NCBI RefSeq assembly: GCF_003033925.1
Contig: NZ_CP028365.1
Coordinates: 1,302,001-1,366,000 of the forward strand
Reading direction: 5' to 3'
Length of the DNA stretch: 64,000 nucleotides
Origin: Tannerella serpentiformis
GTDB lineage: Bacteria > Bacteroidota > Bacteroidia > Bacteroidales > Tannerellaceae
Below are positions 16,618-25,331 of this stretch, in pieces. Made by a program: the position numbers and the translations under genes. Numbering within the stretch: the first letter of the stretch is position 1; each line of letters starts with the position of its first letter. The notes under the pieces were generated by a model. That model did not search any database, was not told the origin of the DNA, and was given only the letters and a program-made list of their open reading frames with translations.

Positions 16618-17388
16618 GTGCACATTTTCTTCTACGATAAAACCTTCGAGGGCCTCCTCACGGCCGTTTTCGACGCCTACAGTCGCCGCACCTTCCCCGA
16701 CCGTCTGCTGCGTGTGGGCGAACCCGCGCCGCTCTTTGCCGACACGACATACACCGTCGTCACCGACACGCCCCGGGCCGAACGCGTCCGCCTCGGACTC
16801 ATGCGCAAGCTCCCCGCCGAAGCCACCACCCTGATCCTCCGCGCTTGGCTCTCGGAGCAGCCCGCCGTCGACGAACTCCTCTTCCGCTACATCCGCAAAG
16901 CCCTCGACGCGCCCGAATCGATTGCCACAAACTTCGCCGACCCGGACGTCCTCGAGGTGCGCAACCTCGCCCTCAAGGTCAGTCGCGAAGCCCACAAGCT
17001 CAAGCAGTTCGTCCGCTTCAGCAAGACGGCCGACGGGCTATACGTCGCCCCCATCCGCCCCGTCTACAACGCCCTCCCGCTGACCGTCCCCCACTTCACC
17101 GACCGCTTCTCCGACCAGCCCTGGGTGATCTACGACCTCTGCCGTCGCTACGGCTACCATTACGACCTCCACACCACGCGTGAAGTCACCCTGGCCGACG
17201 ACGCCGCCCTCCGCTCCCGCCTTGACCCCGACCTCCTGGCCACCGACGAGCAGCGTTTCCAAGTCCTCTGGCGCGCCTACTTCCGTTCCCTCACCATCCG
17301 CGAGCGCCTCAACCCCCGCAAGCAGCGTCAAGACATGCCCGTCCGCTTCTGGCCCCACCTCACCGAAATGCAGCCGGAAGACCTCTGA
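16618..17388 (+). CDS. Putative DNA repair/metabolism partner protein (TIGR03915-like)
   Basis: A 256-residue protein with start codon GTG at MHIFFYDKTFEGLLTAVFDAY, the family N-terminus as I recall it. Other visible features are VGEPAPLFADTTYTVVTDTPRAERV in the first third, KVSREAHKLKQFVRFSKTADGLYVAPIRP in the middle (the DUF4130-type segment) and RERLNPRKQRQDMPVRFWPHLTEM at the C-terminus. It usually accompanies a TIGR03916 radical-SAM protein, as here, but the two genes are separated by 346 bases filled by array A2. The function is unproven; the pairing suggests DNA repair or base modification. Confidence 0.85.
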   Translation: MHIFFYDKTFEGLLTAVFDAYSRRTFPDRLLRVGEPAPLFADTTYTVVTDTPRAERVRLGLMRKLPAEATTLILRAWLSEQPAVDELLFRYIRKALDAPESIATNFADPDVLEVRNLALKVSREAHKLKQFVRFSKTADGLYVAPIRPVYNALPLTVPHFTDRFSDQPWVIYDLCRRYGYHYDLHTTREVTLADDAALRSRLDPDLLATDEQRFQVLWRAYFRSLTIRERLNPRKQRQDMPVRFWPHLTEMQPEDL

Positions 17389-17447
17389 GGCGCCCCCCGT
17401 CGCACACAGAACACCCTGCCATTCACCACTTCCGACATGCCTCGCCA

Positions 17448-17478
17448 TTTGCGCAACGTGTTAATTGGTCTACTTTTG
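17448..17478 (+). promoter_or_regulatory. Promoter of rplU-rpmA
   Basis: TTTG at 17448-17451, 19 bases, then TACTTTTG at 17471-17478. A leader of about 85 bases precedes rplU. Confidence 0.7.
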
Positions 17479-17569
17479 CGCCTCAATAATCCGCAGAGGG
17501 CATGAAAAAGAGATCCGTCGGACCCCCGACGTGTCCGCCCCCGGGAGTCACGATTAATACGAATAATCA

Positions 17570-17887
17570 ATGTACGTAATTGTAGAAATCAACGGCCAGC
17601 AGTTTAAGGCCGAGCAAGGGAAGAAGTTGTTTGTCCATCACCTCCGTGACGTCGAGAGCGGCGCAACGGTGGAGTTCGACAAGGTGTTGTTGGTCGATGC
17701 CGACGGCAGTGTACAGGTGGGCGCGCCCACGGTGGAAGGTGCCAAGGTGATTTGCGAAGTGCTTTCGCCGCTGGTTAAGGGCGATAAGGTGCTCGTCTTC
17801 CACAAGAAGAGAAGAAAGGGTTATCGCAAGCTGAACGGACACCGCCAGCAGTTTACCGAAGTGAGCATCAAACAAATCATCGCTTAA
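17570..17887 (+). CDS. rplU: Large ribosomal subunit protein bL21
   Basis: A 105-residue structural protein of the 50S subunit that binds 23S rRNA. It starts [25 protein letters not shown] and ends with the basic [20 protein letters not shown] segment that contacts RNA. It is the first gene of the usual rplU-rpmA operon, 26 bases before rpmA. Confidence 0.98.
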   Translation: MYVIVEINGQQFKAEQGKKLFVHHLRDVESGATVEFDKVLLVDADGSVQVGAPTVEGAKVICEVLSPLVKGDKVLVFHKKRRKGYRKLNGHRQQFTEVSIKQIIA

Positions 17888-17913
17888 CCATTTAACCACA
17901 ACAAGACAGAGAA

Positions 17914-18210
17914 ATGGCACACAAAAAAGGAGTCGGCAGTTCCAAGAACGGCCGCGAATCAGAAAGCAAACGCTTAGGCATTAAATTGTTCGGTGGCCAG
18001 AAGGCCAAGGCCGGTAACATCATCGCCCGTCAGCGCGGCACGGAGTTCCATCCGGGCAAGAACGTGGGCATGGGTCGCGATCACACGCTGTATGCACTCA
18101 TCGACGGCGTCGTAGTCTTCAAGCGCGGCCGCGAGAATCGTTCATACATCTCCGTCGAGGGCTTCGAAGCTGCCCCGGCGCCGCAGGTGGAGCAACCGGC
18201 AGAAGCATAA
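17914..18210 (+). CDS. rpmA: Large ribosomal subunit protein bL27
   Basis: A 98-residue 50S protein whose N-terminus reaches the peptidyl-transferase centre. [24 protein letters not shown] and [29 protein letters not shown] are diagnostic. There is no cleavable N-terminal extension of the Firmicutes type. The last 15 residues ([13 protein letters not shown]) form an Ala/Pro-rich tail. A strong terminator ends the operon. Confidence 0.98.
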   Translation: MAHKKGVGSSKNGRESESKRLGIKLFGGQKAKAGNIIARQRGTEFHPGKNVGMGRDHTLYALIDGVVVFKRGRENRSYISVEGFEAAPAPQVEQPAEA

Positions 18211-18248
18211 CCGCCGCCCGCTCCCCCGGAGAGTAACACGAATCAGAG

Positions 18249-18290
18249 AGAGGGGCTGTCCTATCATCACATGAGGGCAGCCCCTCTTGT
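18249..18290 (+). terminator. Intrinsic terminator of rplU-rpmA
   Basis: AGAGGGGCTG at 18249-18258 pairs with CAGCCCCTCT at 18278-18287, followed by TGTTTGT. Confidence 0.8.
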
Positions 18291-18309
18291 TTGTATCCAT
18301 CTATAGCGA

Positions 18310-18855
18310 ATGAACAATCCCAACATACCTCCACCAACCCTTCGCCTGGTCGCACTGTGCTTTCTCGCGTGCCTCATGTTCTTCTCCTGCGCCGCACACC
18401 GACATACCCCTGCACCGATGCGTGTGGAGCACCCCGCCCCTACACTCGGCATCGAAGTGACAGGCGCAGACAACGCCGCACTCTATCGCATCGTAGCCCA
18501 ATGGCTTGGTACACCTCACCGCATAGGAAGCAGTGTCTGCGGCGTGGGCACAGACTGCTCGGGCTTCGTCACCACCGTCTATCGTGAGGTATACGGCAAA
18601 ACGCTCGAACGCTCCTCGGCCGACATGCTGGCAAAGAACTGCCGACGCATCAGCCGCCATCGGCTACGTGAGGGTGACCTCGTCTTCTTCCACAACGGAG
18701 CACGGCGAGGCAAACGCCGACGTGTCTCGCACGTGGGCATCTACCTCAAGGACGGACTCTTCGCCCACACCAGCACCTCGCGCGGCGTCGTCATTAGCAG
18801 CCTCGACGAGGAGTATTACAGCCGACACTGGGTGGCCGGCGGCACCGTACAGTAA
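18310..18855 (+). CDS. NlpC/P60 family cell-wall hydrolase, lipoprotein
   Basis: A 181-residue probable peptidoglycan endopeptidase. The signal peptide ends in the lipobox LMFFSC (Cys near residue 27), so it should be lipid-anchored in the envelope. The NlpC/P60 domain (about 60-180) shows the catalytic Cys in GTDCSGFV, the His in RVSHVGIYL and a third polar residue region FAHTSTSRGV. The gene begins only about 20 bases behind the rpmA terminator and is likely a separate unit. No substrate specificity can be read. Confidence 0.9.
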   Translation: MNNPNIPPPTLRLVALCFLACLMFFSCAAHRHTPAPMRVEHPAPTLGIEVTGADNAALYRIVAQWLGTPHRIGSSVCGVGTDCSGFVTTVYREVYGKTLERSSADMLAKNCRRISRHRLREGDLVFFHNGARRGKRRRVSHVGIYLKDGLFAHTSTSRGVVISSLDEEYYSRHWVAGGTVQ

Positions 18856-18947
18856 AGGCGAAAGAAATGTCCGCAAGCACATGACCGACCCAGAGTCTGT
18901 CAAAGGCAACATAGCTGATGTGCTGCTCTGCAAAGTCTCAAAGCGTA

Positions 18948-18955
18948 TATTTTTG
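18948..18955 (+). promoter_or_regulatory. Promoter -7 box of serS
   Basis: TATTTTTG matches TAnnTTTG and lies 43 bases before the serS ATG. Confidence 0.55.
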
Positions 18956-18998
18956 TCACCCGTAATACGTAGAACTACCTCTTACTCCATACAGAACT

Positions 18999-20270
18999 AT
19001 GCTTACCATCAAAGTCATCACCGAACAACGCGACGAAGTGATCCGCCGACTGGCCATCAAACACTTTGACGCAACCGAGATCATCGACCGAATCATTGCA
19101 CTCGATAAGACCCGACGCGCCTCCCAGACCGCCCTCGACGCCAACCTCACCGAGGTGAACCGTCTCTCCAAGCAGATCGGTGGACTGATGAAGGAGGGCA
19201 AACGCGCCGAAGCCGACGAAGCCAAGGCCGAAGTATCCCGCCTGAAAGAGACCAACCGCACGCTGGAGGCCGACAAGACACAGGCCGAAAAAGACATGCA
19301 CGAGCTGCTCGTGCTCATCCCCAACCTCCCCCACGCCTCCGTGCCCGAAGGTACGGGCGCCGACGACAACCGTTGCGAGGAGACGGGCGGCACCATCCCC
19401 GAACTGCCTGCCGACGCACTGCCGCACTGGGAGCTGGCTCGCAAATACGACATCATCGACTTCGAGCTGGGCGTCAAGATCACCGGCGCCGGCTTCCCCG
19501 TCTACAAGGGCAAGGGGGCACGGCTGCAACGCGCGCTCGTGAACTTCTTCCTCGACTGCGCCCGCGACGCCGGCTATGTCGAGATCGAACCGCCCTACGT
19601 CGTCAACGCCGAATCGGGCTACGGCACCGGACAGTTGCCCGACAAAGAGGGGCAGATGTATCACGCCAACCTCGACGACCTCTACCTCATCCCCACCGCC
19701 GAGGTGCCCGTCACAAACATCTACCGCGACGTGATCCTCAACGAGGCAGACCTACCCATCCGCAACACGGCCTACTCCGCCTGCTTCCGCCGCGAAGCCG
19801 GTTCGTACGGCAAGGATGTACGCGGGCTCAACCGTCTGCATCAGTTCGACAAGGTGGAGATCGTCCGCATCGATCGGCCGGAGCACTCCTACACATCGCT
19901 CGAGGAGATGGTCACGTACGTCCGCTCACTCGTTGAGGCACTTGAGCTGCCGTGGCGCATCCTGCGACTCTGCGGCGGCGATCTGAGCTTCACCTCCGCC
20001 CTGACGTTCGACTTCGAAGTCTTCTCCGCCGTGCAAAAGCGTTGGTTAGAGGTCAGCTCCGTGTCGAACTTCGAGAGCTACCAGGCCAACCGCCTGAAGT
20101 GTCGTTACCGTGACGCCGATAAGAAGGTGCAGCTCTGCCATACGCTCAACGGTAGCGCCCTGGCCCTGCCCCGCATCGTGGCCGCGTTGCTGGAGAACAA
20201 CCAGACGCCCGAGGGCATCATCATCCCCAAAGTGCTTGTGCCTTACACCGGCTTCGAGCGCATCTCGTGA
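18999..20270 (+). CDS. serS: Seryl-tRNA synthetase
   Basis: It charges tRNA-Ser with serine. The 423-residue protein has an N-terminal coiled-coil arm (about residues 25-105, KTRRASQTALDANLTEVNRL and KRAEADEAKAEVSRLKETN) that grips the tRNA long arm. The class II core has motif 2 in ACFRREAGSYGKDVRGLNRLHQFDKVE and motif 3 in LNGSALALPRIVAALLENNQT. It is a single gene with its own promoter. Confidence 0.97.
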   Translation: MLTIKVITEQRDEVIRRLAIKHFDATEIIDRIIALDKTRRASQTALDANLTEVNRLSKQIGGLMKEGKRAEADEAKAEVSRLKETNRTLEADKTQAEKDMHELLVLIPNLPHASVPEGTGADDNRCEETGGTIPELPADALPHWELARKYDIIDFELGVKITGAGFPVYKGKGARLQRALVNFFLDCARDAGYVEIEPPYVVNAESGYGTGQLPDKEGQMYHANLDDLYLIPTAEVPVTNIYRDVILNEADLPIRNTAYSACFRREAGSYGKDVRGLNRLHQFDKVEIVRIDRPEHSYTSLEEMVTYVRSLVEALELPWRILRLCGGDLSFTSALTFDFEVFSAVQKRWLEVSSVSNFESYQANRLKCRYRDADKKVQLCHTLNGSALALPRIVAALLENNQTPEGIIIPKVLVPYTGFERIS

Positions 20271-20390
20271 ACAGCTACAAACGGCCGGGCGCACCTCAAC
20301 CGGTCCCCGGCCGACTTTTAGACTCCCCCTATTTTCCCTGACCTTCTCTTCAAATCACCCACACATTCACCCTTAACAAACTACACATCT

Positions 20391-21014
20391 ATGAATCGAC
20401 TGATTGCTTTCGCTATGCTGTTGTTCGCTGGAACAATAGCCGCACAGACCCCGAAGTTGCCCCAAAGCGGGGCTTCGGCAGAGGACTTTGCCCCCGAGGG
20501 GTGGCATGTGTACTTCATCGAGAATGGCGACCTCAACAAGGACCATGTCGACGACATCGCTTTCATCTTGCAAAACGATGATTCAGGCAGCCGCATTCTG
20601 GCCATCGCCTTCGGCAAGAAGAAGCGCGGATACGTGCTTCAAGAGCAAGATGGCGGCCGCTTCATCGCTCCCAAAGGCAACACGGACGCCTTTGTCGACA
20701 TGAGTATCCAGAATGGCGCACTCCGCTTCAACTTCCTCCTGCCCGGCTCACATGCCTACGACAACGACGACAGCTTCATTTTCCGCTTCCAGAACAAACG
20801 CTTCGAGCTGATCGGCTGGGAGCGTAAGCTGCGCAACAAGAAAAACGACCGAGTAAACGAGGTCACCAGCGTAAACTTCTCCACCCAGACAGTCATCTAC
20901 GAAGACCGCACGAAGAAGTCCGAAACACGCCAGAAGCACTTTGACTACGGCCGCCTGAAGACCCTCGGAAACGTTGTGCCCGGCAAATTCAGCCTCAGTT
21001 ACGACAAGCTGTAA
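20391..21014 (+). CDS. Secreted protein of unknown function, copy 1 of a tandem pair
   Basis: A 207-residue protein with a signal peptide (MNRLIAFAMLLFAGTIAAQ). Residues 45-60 contain NGDLNKDHVDDIAFILQ, which resembles the calcium-binding loops of FG-GAP/dockerin-like repeats. A single such loop followed by KRGYVLQEQDGGRFIAPKG suggests a small beta-structured periplasmic or surface protein. The C-terminal third (EVTSVNFSTQTVIYEDRTKKSETRQKHFDYGRLKTL) is nearly identical to the next gene. I do not recognise the family by name. Confidence 0.75.
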   Translation: MNRLIAFAMLLFAGTIAAQTPKLPQSGASAEDFAPEGWHVYFIENGDLNKDHVDDIAFILQNDDSGSRILAIAFGKKKRGYVLQEQDGGRFIAPKGNTDAFVDMSIQNGALRFNFLLPGSHAYDNDDSFIFRFQNKRFELIGWERKLRNKKNDRVNEVTSVNFSTQTVIYEDRTKKSETRQKHFDYGRLKTLGNVVPGKFSLSYDKL

Positions 21015-21075
21015 TTCGCCCCGCCCTCCTCTCTTCTAATCATCCACACACTCACTCTTAACAAACTACACATCT

Positions 21076-21726
21076 ATGAATCGACTAATTGCATTGGCTA
21101 TGCTATTGTTCGCTGGAACAATGGCCGCACAGGACCTGAAGCTGCCCAAAGAGGCCAACTCCGCAAGCGACTTTGCCCCTGACGGGTGGCGTGTGTACTT
21201 CAACGCCACGAAGGAAGACCTGAATGGTGACAAGATCAAAGACTTAGTCTTCGTCTTGCGAAACAAAAAGTCTAAAAAGCGTGTTCTCGTCATCGCCTTC
21301 GGCCAGAAGAAGAGCCGCAAATACGTCCTGCACAGGCAAGACGACGGCCGCTTCATCTGGCCCAAAGGCAATAAAACAGCCTTTAAAGAGCTAAGCATCG
21401 ATAAGTCTGAAGATAAGAGTCGCAACAATGTGCTCCGCATCGACTTCCTCCTGCCCGGCAAACAAGGTTTCGAGTATTACGAGCACTTCAAATTCCGCTT
21501 CCAAAACGGCCACTTCGAGCTCATCGGTTGGGATCGAGAGGTGTGTAACAAGGGGAGTAAATGGCCGCGCGAGGTCACGAGCGTAAACTTCTCCACCCAG
21601 ACAATCATCTACGAAGACCGCACGAAGAAGTCCGAAACGCGCCAGAAGCACTTTGACTACGGCCGCCTGAAGACTCTCGGTACCGTTGTGCCCGGTGAGT
21701 TCAGCATGAATTACGACAAGCTGTAA
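21076..21726 (+). CDS. Secreted protein of unknown function, copy 2 of a tandem pair
   Basis: A 216-residue paralogue of the preceding gene. The signal peptide is nearly identical (MNRLIALAMLLFAGTMAAQ), it has one KEDLNGDKIKDLVFVLRN loop, and the C-terminal third is almost identical. The roughly 45 bases before each ATG (ending CTTAACAAACTACACATCT) are also nearly identical, so the duplication included the leader. The middle part has diverged (extra basic KKSKKRV and KSEDKSRNN insertions). A terminator follows. Confidence 0.75.
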   Translation: MNRLIALAMLLFAGTMAAQDLKLPKEANSASDFAPDGWRVYFNATKEDLNGDKIKDLVFVLRNKKSKKRVLVIAFGQKKSRKYVLHRQDDGRFIWPKGNKTAFKELSIDKSEDKSRNNVLRIDFLLPGKQGFEYYEHFKFRFQNGHFELIGWDREVCNKGSKWPREVTSVNFSTQTIIYEDRTKKSETRQKHFDYGRLKTLGTVVPGEFSMNYDKL

Positions 21727-21783
21727 ACAAGAGCGCAGCACAACGGGAAGAGACAGCCCTTCTCCCCTCGGAAAAGAGGACAC

Positions 21784-21820
21784 GAATCCCCGTCGGATCC
21801 CTTCCGGCGGGGATTCTTTT
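21784..21820 (+). terminator. Terminator behind the duplicated secreted-protein genes
   Basis: GAATCCCCG at 21784-21792 pairs with CGGGGATTC at 21808-21816, then four Ts. The same stem recurs behind gcvT. Confidence 0.8.
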
Positions 21821-21827
21821 GTCTTTG

Positions 21828-22315
21828 TACGCTGTGCAAGTAGCAAACTCGGGTGAGTTATTCTATGTCGCCTGCAAACTTGGCCGGTGCCCCCGGCACC
21901 TTTCGGGGCTTGCACGCCGTGCGAATAGCAAAACCCGGTGGGTTTCGGGGCTTGCACGCCGTGCGAATAGCAAAACCCGGCGGGTTTCGGGGCTTGCACG
22001 CCGTGCGAATAGCAAAACCCGGCGGGTTTCGGGCTTGCACGCAATGCGAGTAGCAAAACTCGGCGGGTTTCGGACTTTGCACGCCGTGCGAGTAGTAAAA
22101 CCCGGCGGGTTTCAGGGCTTGCACGCCGTGCGAATAGCAAAACCCGACGGGTTTCGGGGCTTGCACGCCGTGCGAGTAGCAAAACTCGGCGGGTTTCGGA
22201 CTTTGCACGCTGTGCGGGTAGCAAAACCCGAGTGAGTTATCCTATGTCGCCTGCAAACTTGGCCGGCGCCCCTGGCGCCTTTCGGGGCTTGCACGCTGTG
22301 CGGGTAGTAAAACGC
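21828..22315. repeat. Array A3: 41-42-bp tandem repeats with two palindromes per unit
   Basis: Palindrome AAACCCGGCGGGTTT (arms 7, spacer 1) or close variants are centred at 21938, 21980, 22022, 22063, 22105, 22147, 22189 and 22231. A second odd palindrome, GCACGCCGTGC, lies in each linker. Both ends carry GGTGCCCCCGGCACC or GGCGCCCCTGGCGCC palindromes (centres 21893 and 22272) inside a TGCAAACTTGGCCGG context shared with the dispersed D elements. The array fills the gap between the secreted-protein gene and the nitroreductase; frames across it encode only the repeat. Confidence 0.9.
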
Positions 22316-22411
22316 ACCAAGCAAGTGCCTCGAATCGATCGCTCGACTCCGAACGAGATGGATCCAGATCCGGCGCTTAGCTTTGCCACCTCATTTTTTG
22401 TCACACCCATC

Positions 22412-22990
22412 ATGCTGAAAGATTTACTGCTACAAACCCGGAGCTTCCGGCGCTTTTACGAGGACGAACGCCTCGACGCCGACGTGCTCACCGCGGCCAT
22501 TGATGCCGCACGACTCTGTCCCTCGGCGCGCAACGCTCAACCGCTGAAGTACCGCCTCGTCACCGAGCGCGACGAGTGCGATCGGCTCTTCCCCACGCTC
22601 CGCTGGGCGGCCTACCTCAAAGACTGGGGTGGACCGGCCGAGGGCGAACGACCCGCAGCATACCTCATCCAACTCCTCGACACACGCATCGTCCGCGATC
22701 CCTACTGCGACGACGGCATCCAGGCTCTCGCCATCCTGCTCTCGCTCGCCGAGCGCGGCCTAGGCGGGTGCATCATCAAGGCCTTTAATGCCAAACAGAT
22801 TCAGGCCGACTTCCGACTGCCTGATTATCTCGAAGTGCGCACCGTGCTGGCCATCGGACGGCCGCGAGAGACCGCCGTCATCGAGCCGATGTCGCCCGAC
22901 GGCGATTACCGCTATTGGCGCGATGCCGCGGGCGTGCACCATGTGCCGAAGCGCGCCGTCGAGGAGCTGATCTGGAAGGAGGAGCCATGA
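22412..22990 (+). CDS. Nitroreductase family protein
   Basis: A 192-residue FMN-dependent oxidoreductase of the nitroreductase superfamily. The N-terminal SFRRFYEDERLDADVLTAAIDAARLCPSARNAQPLKYRLV is the typical flavin-binding start, with the Arg pair and the SARNAQP loop. GIQALAILLSLAERGLGG and VLAIGRPRE are the other family segments. The frame is open 60 codons upstream into array A3, but MLKDLLLQTRSFRRF is the family start. Its stop overlaps the start of the next gene (ATGA), so they are co-translated. Substrate unknown. Confidence 0.85.
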   Translation: MLKDLLLQTRSFRRFYEDERLDADVLTAAIDAARLCPSARNAQPLKYRLVTERDECDRLFPTLRWAAYLKDWGGPAEGERPAAYLIQLLDTRIVRDPYCDDGIQALAILLSLAERGLGGCIIKAFNAKQIQADFRLPDYLEVRTVLAIGRPRETAVIEPMSPDGDYRYWRDAAGVHHVPKRAVEELIWKEEP

Positions 22991-23715
22991 TCACGGACGA
23001 GATACAGCGCGAACTGCAAGCCCTCGGATCCATCGGAAAGGCGGCCGACTTGGCGCGCTTCTTCAAGACCGGCCCGGGAGAGTATGGCGAGGGCGATCGC
23101 TTCCTCGGGGTGCCCGTGCCAGGGGTGCGCAGCGTGGCGCGTAGGTATTATGCCAAGGCGGGCGACGAGGATCTGTGTCGGCTGCTTGAGAGCGACTTCC
23201 ACGAGGTGCGCCTCTGCTGTCTGCTAATGCTTGTGGAGCGATATGAGCGAACCCGGACGCGGGCGGTACGTGCGGCCACGGCCGATTTCTATCTGCGGCA
23301 TCGCACGCACATCGACAACTGGGATTTGGTGGACTTGACGGCGTATAAGATCCTCGGCCGAGAGACGTTCGACACGAACGACGCCGACCTCCTCCGCAGC
23401 CTCTCTGACTCCGAGCGGATGTGGGACAAGCGCATCGCCATCGTCGCCACCATGTACTGGCTGCGGCAGGGGCACACGGATCTGACCTTCGAGCTGGCCC
23501 TCCGCAACCTCACCCACCCGCACGACCTCATGCACAAAGCCAATGGCTGGCTGCTCCGTGAGGCCGGCAAACGCGACATCGTCGCCCTCTGTGACTTCCT
23601 CCGCACACACATCCACAGCCTTCCCCGCACCACCCTCCGCTATGCCATCGAGCGTTTCCCGGCCGAGGATCGGCAGGCATTCCTCAACCTCGGTAAGACG
23701 TTAGAGCACGCATGA
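22987..23715 (+). CDS. DNA alkylation repair protein (AlkD-like HEAT-repeat glycosylase)
   Basis: A 242-residue, all-helical protein of the AlkD/AlkC HEAT-like family, which removes alkylated purines. Seen are FFKTGPGEYGEGDRFLGVPVPGVRSVARRYY (the conserved N-terminal substrate segment), LLESDFHEVRLCCLLMLVERYE, HIDNWDLVDLTAYKILG with the conserved WD that lines the active site, and SERMWDKRIAIVATMYWLR. The start overlaps the nitroreductase stop and the stop overlaps the xseA start, both by ATGA, placing it in a DNA-repair run. Confidence 0.9.
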   Translation: MITDEIQRELQALGSIGKAADLARFFKTGPGEYGEGDRFLGVPVPGVRSVARRYYAKAGDEDLCRLLESDFHEVRLCCLLMLVERYERTRTRAVRAATADFYLRHRTHIDNWDLVDLTAYKILGRETFDTNDADLLRSLSDSERMWDKRIAIVATMYWLRQGHTDLTFELALRNLTHPHDLMHKANGWLLREAGKRDIVALCDFLRTHIHSLPRTTLRYAIERFPAEDRQAFLNLGKTLEHA

Positions 23716-25100
23716 CTGATCTCTTTGATACCATTGATCCAGCGAGCATCCTCTCACTCACGGAGCTGAACCGCAACATCAAGCAGGCCCTGCGCGACGC
23801 CCTACCCGAGACGTATTGGGTGCGGGCCGAGACGAGCGAAGTGCGCGTAAATAGCTATTCGGGCCACTGCTATCTGGAGTTTATCGAAAAGGACGAACGC
23901 ACCGGGCAGGTGGCCGCCCGAGCACGCGGCACGATCTGGGCCCAGCAGTACGCCGTCATCCGCCCCTATTTCGAGGAGGAGACGGGCCGCCCCTTCACGT
24001 CGGGGCTGAAGGTGCTCGTGCGCGTGGCCGTGGACTTCCACGAGCTGTACGGCCTCTCCCTGACCGTCCACGACATCGACCCCTCGTTCACGGTGGGCGA
24101 CCTGGTGCGGCGGCGCAAAGAGATCATCCGGCAGCTGCAAGCCGACGGCGTCTTCGACCTCAACCGCGCCCTGTCACTCCCAGCACGGCCGCAACGCATC
24201 GCCGTCATCTCGTCCGCCACGGCCGCGGGCTACGAGGACTTCACCGACCAGCTGCTCGGCAACGAGTATGGCTTCCCGTTCTACGTCCGGCTCTACCCCG
24301 CCCTCATGCAGGGCGAGCGAACGGAGGCGAGCATCATCGCCGCGCTGGATCGCATCTATGCCGTCCGCGAGGCCTTCGACGTCGTCGTCATCATCCGCGG
24401 CGGTGGCTCCACGGCCGACCTCAGCAGCTTCGACTCCTACGCCTTGGCCGCCAACTGCGCACAGTTCCCCCTGCCCATCATCACCGGCATCGGCCACGAA
24501 CGCGACGACACGGTGGTCGACCTCGTGGCCCATACGCGACTCAAGACACCGACGGCCGTGGCCGCGTTTCTCATCGACTGCATGGCGACTCAGCTGGCTG
24601 ATATTAACGATCTGCGCGACCGCCTCTATCGGGTGGCCACGGCTCGCATCGAGCGGGAACAGCAGACGTTCCGCAGCGTCGTCGCACGCTTTCCACTCTT
24701 GGTCTCGGGACACGTGGAGCGACGGCGCGCGGAGTGGCTCCGACTCTCGGCACGCCTCGCGACCGTCCCCCAGCTCATCGAGCGACGGCGCACGGAGTGG
24801 CATCGGCTCTCGGCGCGCCTTGCCGCCGTCCCGCAACGCATAGCACGTCATCGCGAACGCATCGACGCCCTGCCGGAGCGCCTCCGCAGCGCTGCGGACA
24901 GTCTGCTAATGCGTCGCCGGCACGACCTCGAGCTGAGCGAGCAGCACATCCGACTGGCCTCGCCCGACGTGCTCCTCAAGCGCGGCTATACGATGACCCT
25001 ACGCGACGGCGTCATCGTCAAACGCGCCGCTATGCTCTCCCCCGGCGACACCGTCACCATCCGCTTTGCCGACGGCGAGCGGGAAGGGCGGATTGTCTAA
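23712..25100 (+). CDS. xseA: Exodeoxyribonuclease VII large subunit
   Basis: The catalytic subunit of a single-strand exonuclease used in repair. The 462-residue protein has an N-terminal OB fold (about 10-110, SLTELNRNIKQALRDALPETYWVRAETSEV). The nuclease domain carries the motifs RPQRIAVISSATAAGYEDF, VVIIRGGGSTADLSSFDSYALA and TGIGHERDDTVVDLVAHTRLKTPTAVA. A long coiled region follows, with repeated VERRRAEWLRLSARLA segments (about residues 335-395). xseB follows directly. In this phylum xseA and xseB are usually adjacent. Confidence 0.95.
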   Translation: MTDLFDTIDPASILSLTELNRNIKQALRDALPETYWVRAETSEVRVNSYSGHCYLEFIEKDERTGQVAARARGTIWAQQYAVIRPYFEEETGRPFTSGLKVLVRVAVDFHELYGLSLTVHDIDPSFTVGDLVRRRKEIIRQLQADGVFDLNRALSLPARPQRIAVISSATAAGYEDFTDQLLGNEYGFPFYVRLYPALMQGERTEASIIAALDRIYAVREAFDVVVIIRGGGSTADLSSFDSYALAANCAQFPLPIITGIGHERDDTVVDLVAHTRLKTPTAVAAFLIDCMATQLADINDLRDRLYRVATARIEREQQTFRSVVARFPLLVSGHVERRRAEWLRLSARLATVPQLIERRRTEWHRLSARLAAVPQRIARHRERIDALPERLRSAADSLLMRRRHDLELSEQHIRLASPDVLLKRGYTMTLRDGVIVKRAAMLSPGDTVTIRFADGEREGRIV

Positions 25101-25130
25101 GCAATGATTTCACATTTAGTTTCACAACCC

Positions 25131-25331
25131 ATGTCAGAAGAAAAAGCAACCTACAACAGCGCCGTGGCCCGTCTGCGGCAGATCATTGAAGAGATCGAGC
25201 GCGGAGAGCTGGACGTCGACGTCCTCTCCGCCAAAGTCCGGGAGGCCGGGCGGCTCATCCAACTATGCAAAGACAAGCTCCTCAAGGCTGACGAGGAGGT
25301 AAAGAAGATCCTCGATGAGCTTGACCAGTAA
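25131..25331 (+). CDS. xseB: Exodeoxyribonuclease VII small subunit
   Basis: A 66-residue two-helix subunit that binds the coiled region of XseA. MSEEKATYNSAVARLRQIIEEIERGELDVDVLSAKVREAG is diagnostic. An in-frame ATG nine codons upstream (25104) is possible, but the chosen start matches the family. Its last 17 bases overlap ispD. Confidence 0.92.
   Translation: MSEEKATYNSAVARLRQIIEEIERGELDVDVLSAKVREAGRLIQLCKDKLLKADEEVKKILDELDQ

Noticed and set aside
21391-22224. Open frames across the repeat arrays (also 26485-27036, 31828-32202, 57578-57907)
   Set aside because: They encode only the repeated unit because 41-42-bp units keep some frames open. There is no promoter or start context, and frames exist on both strands.
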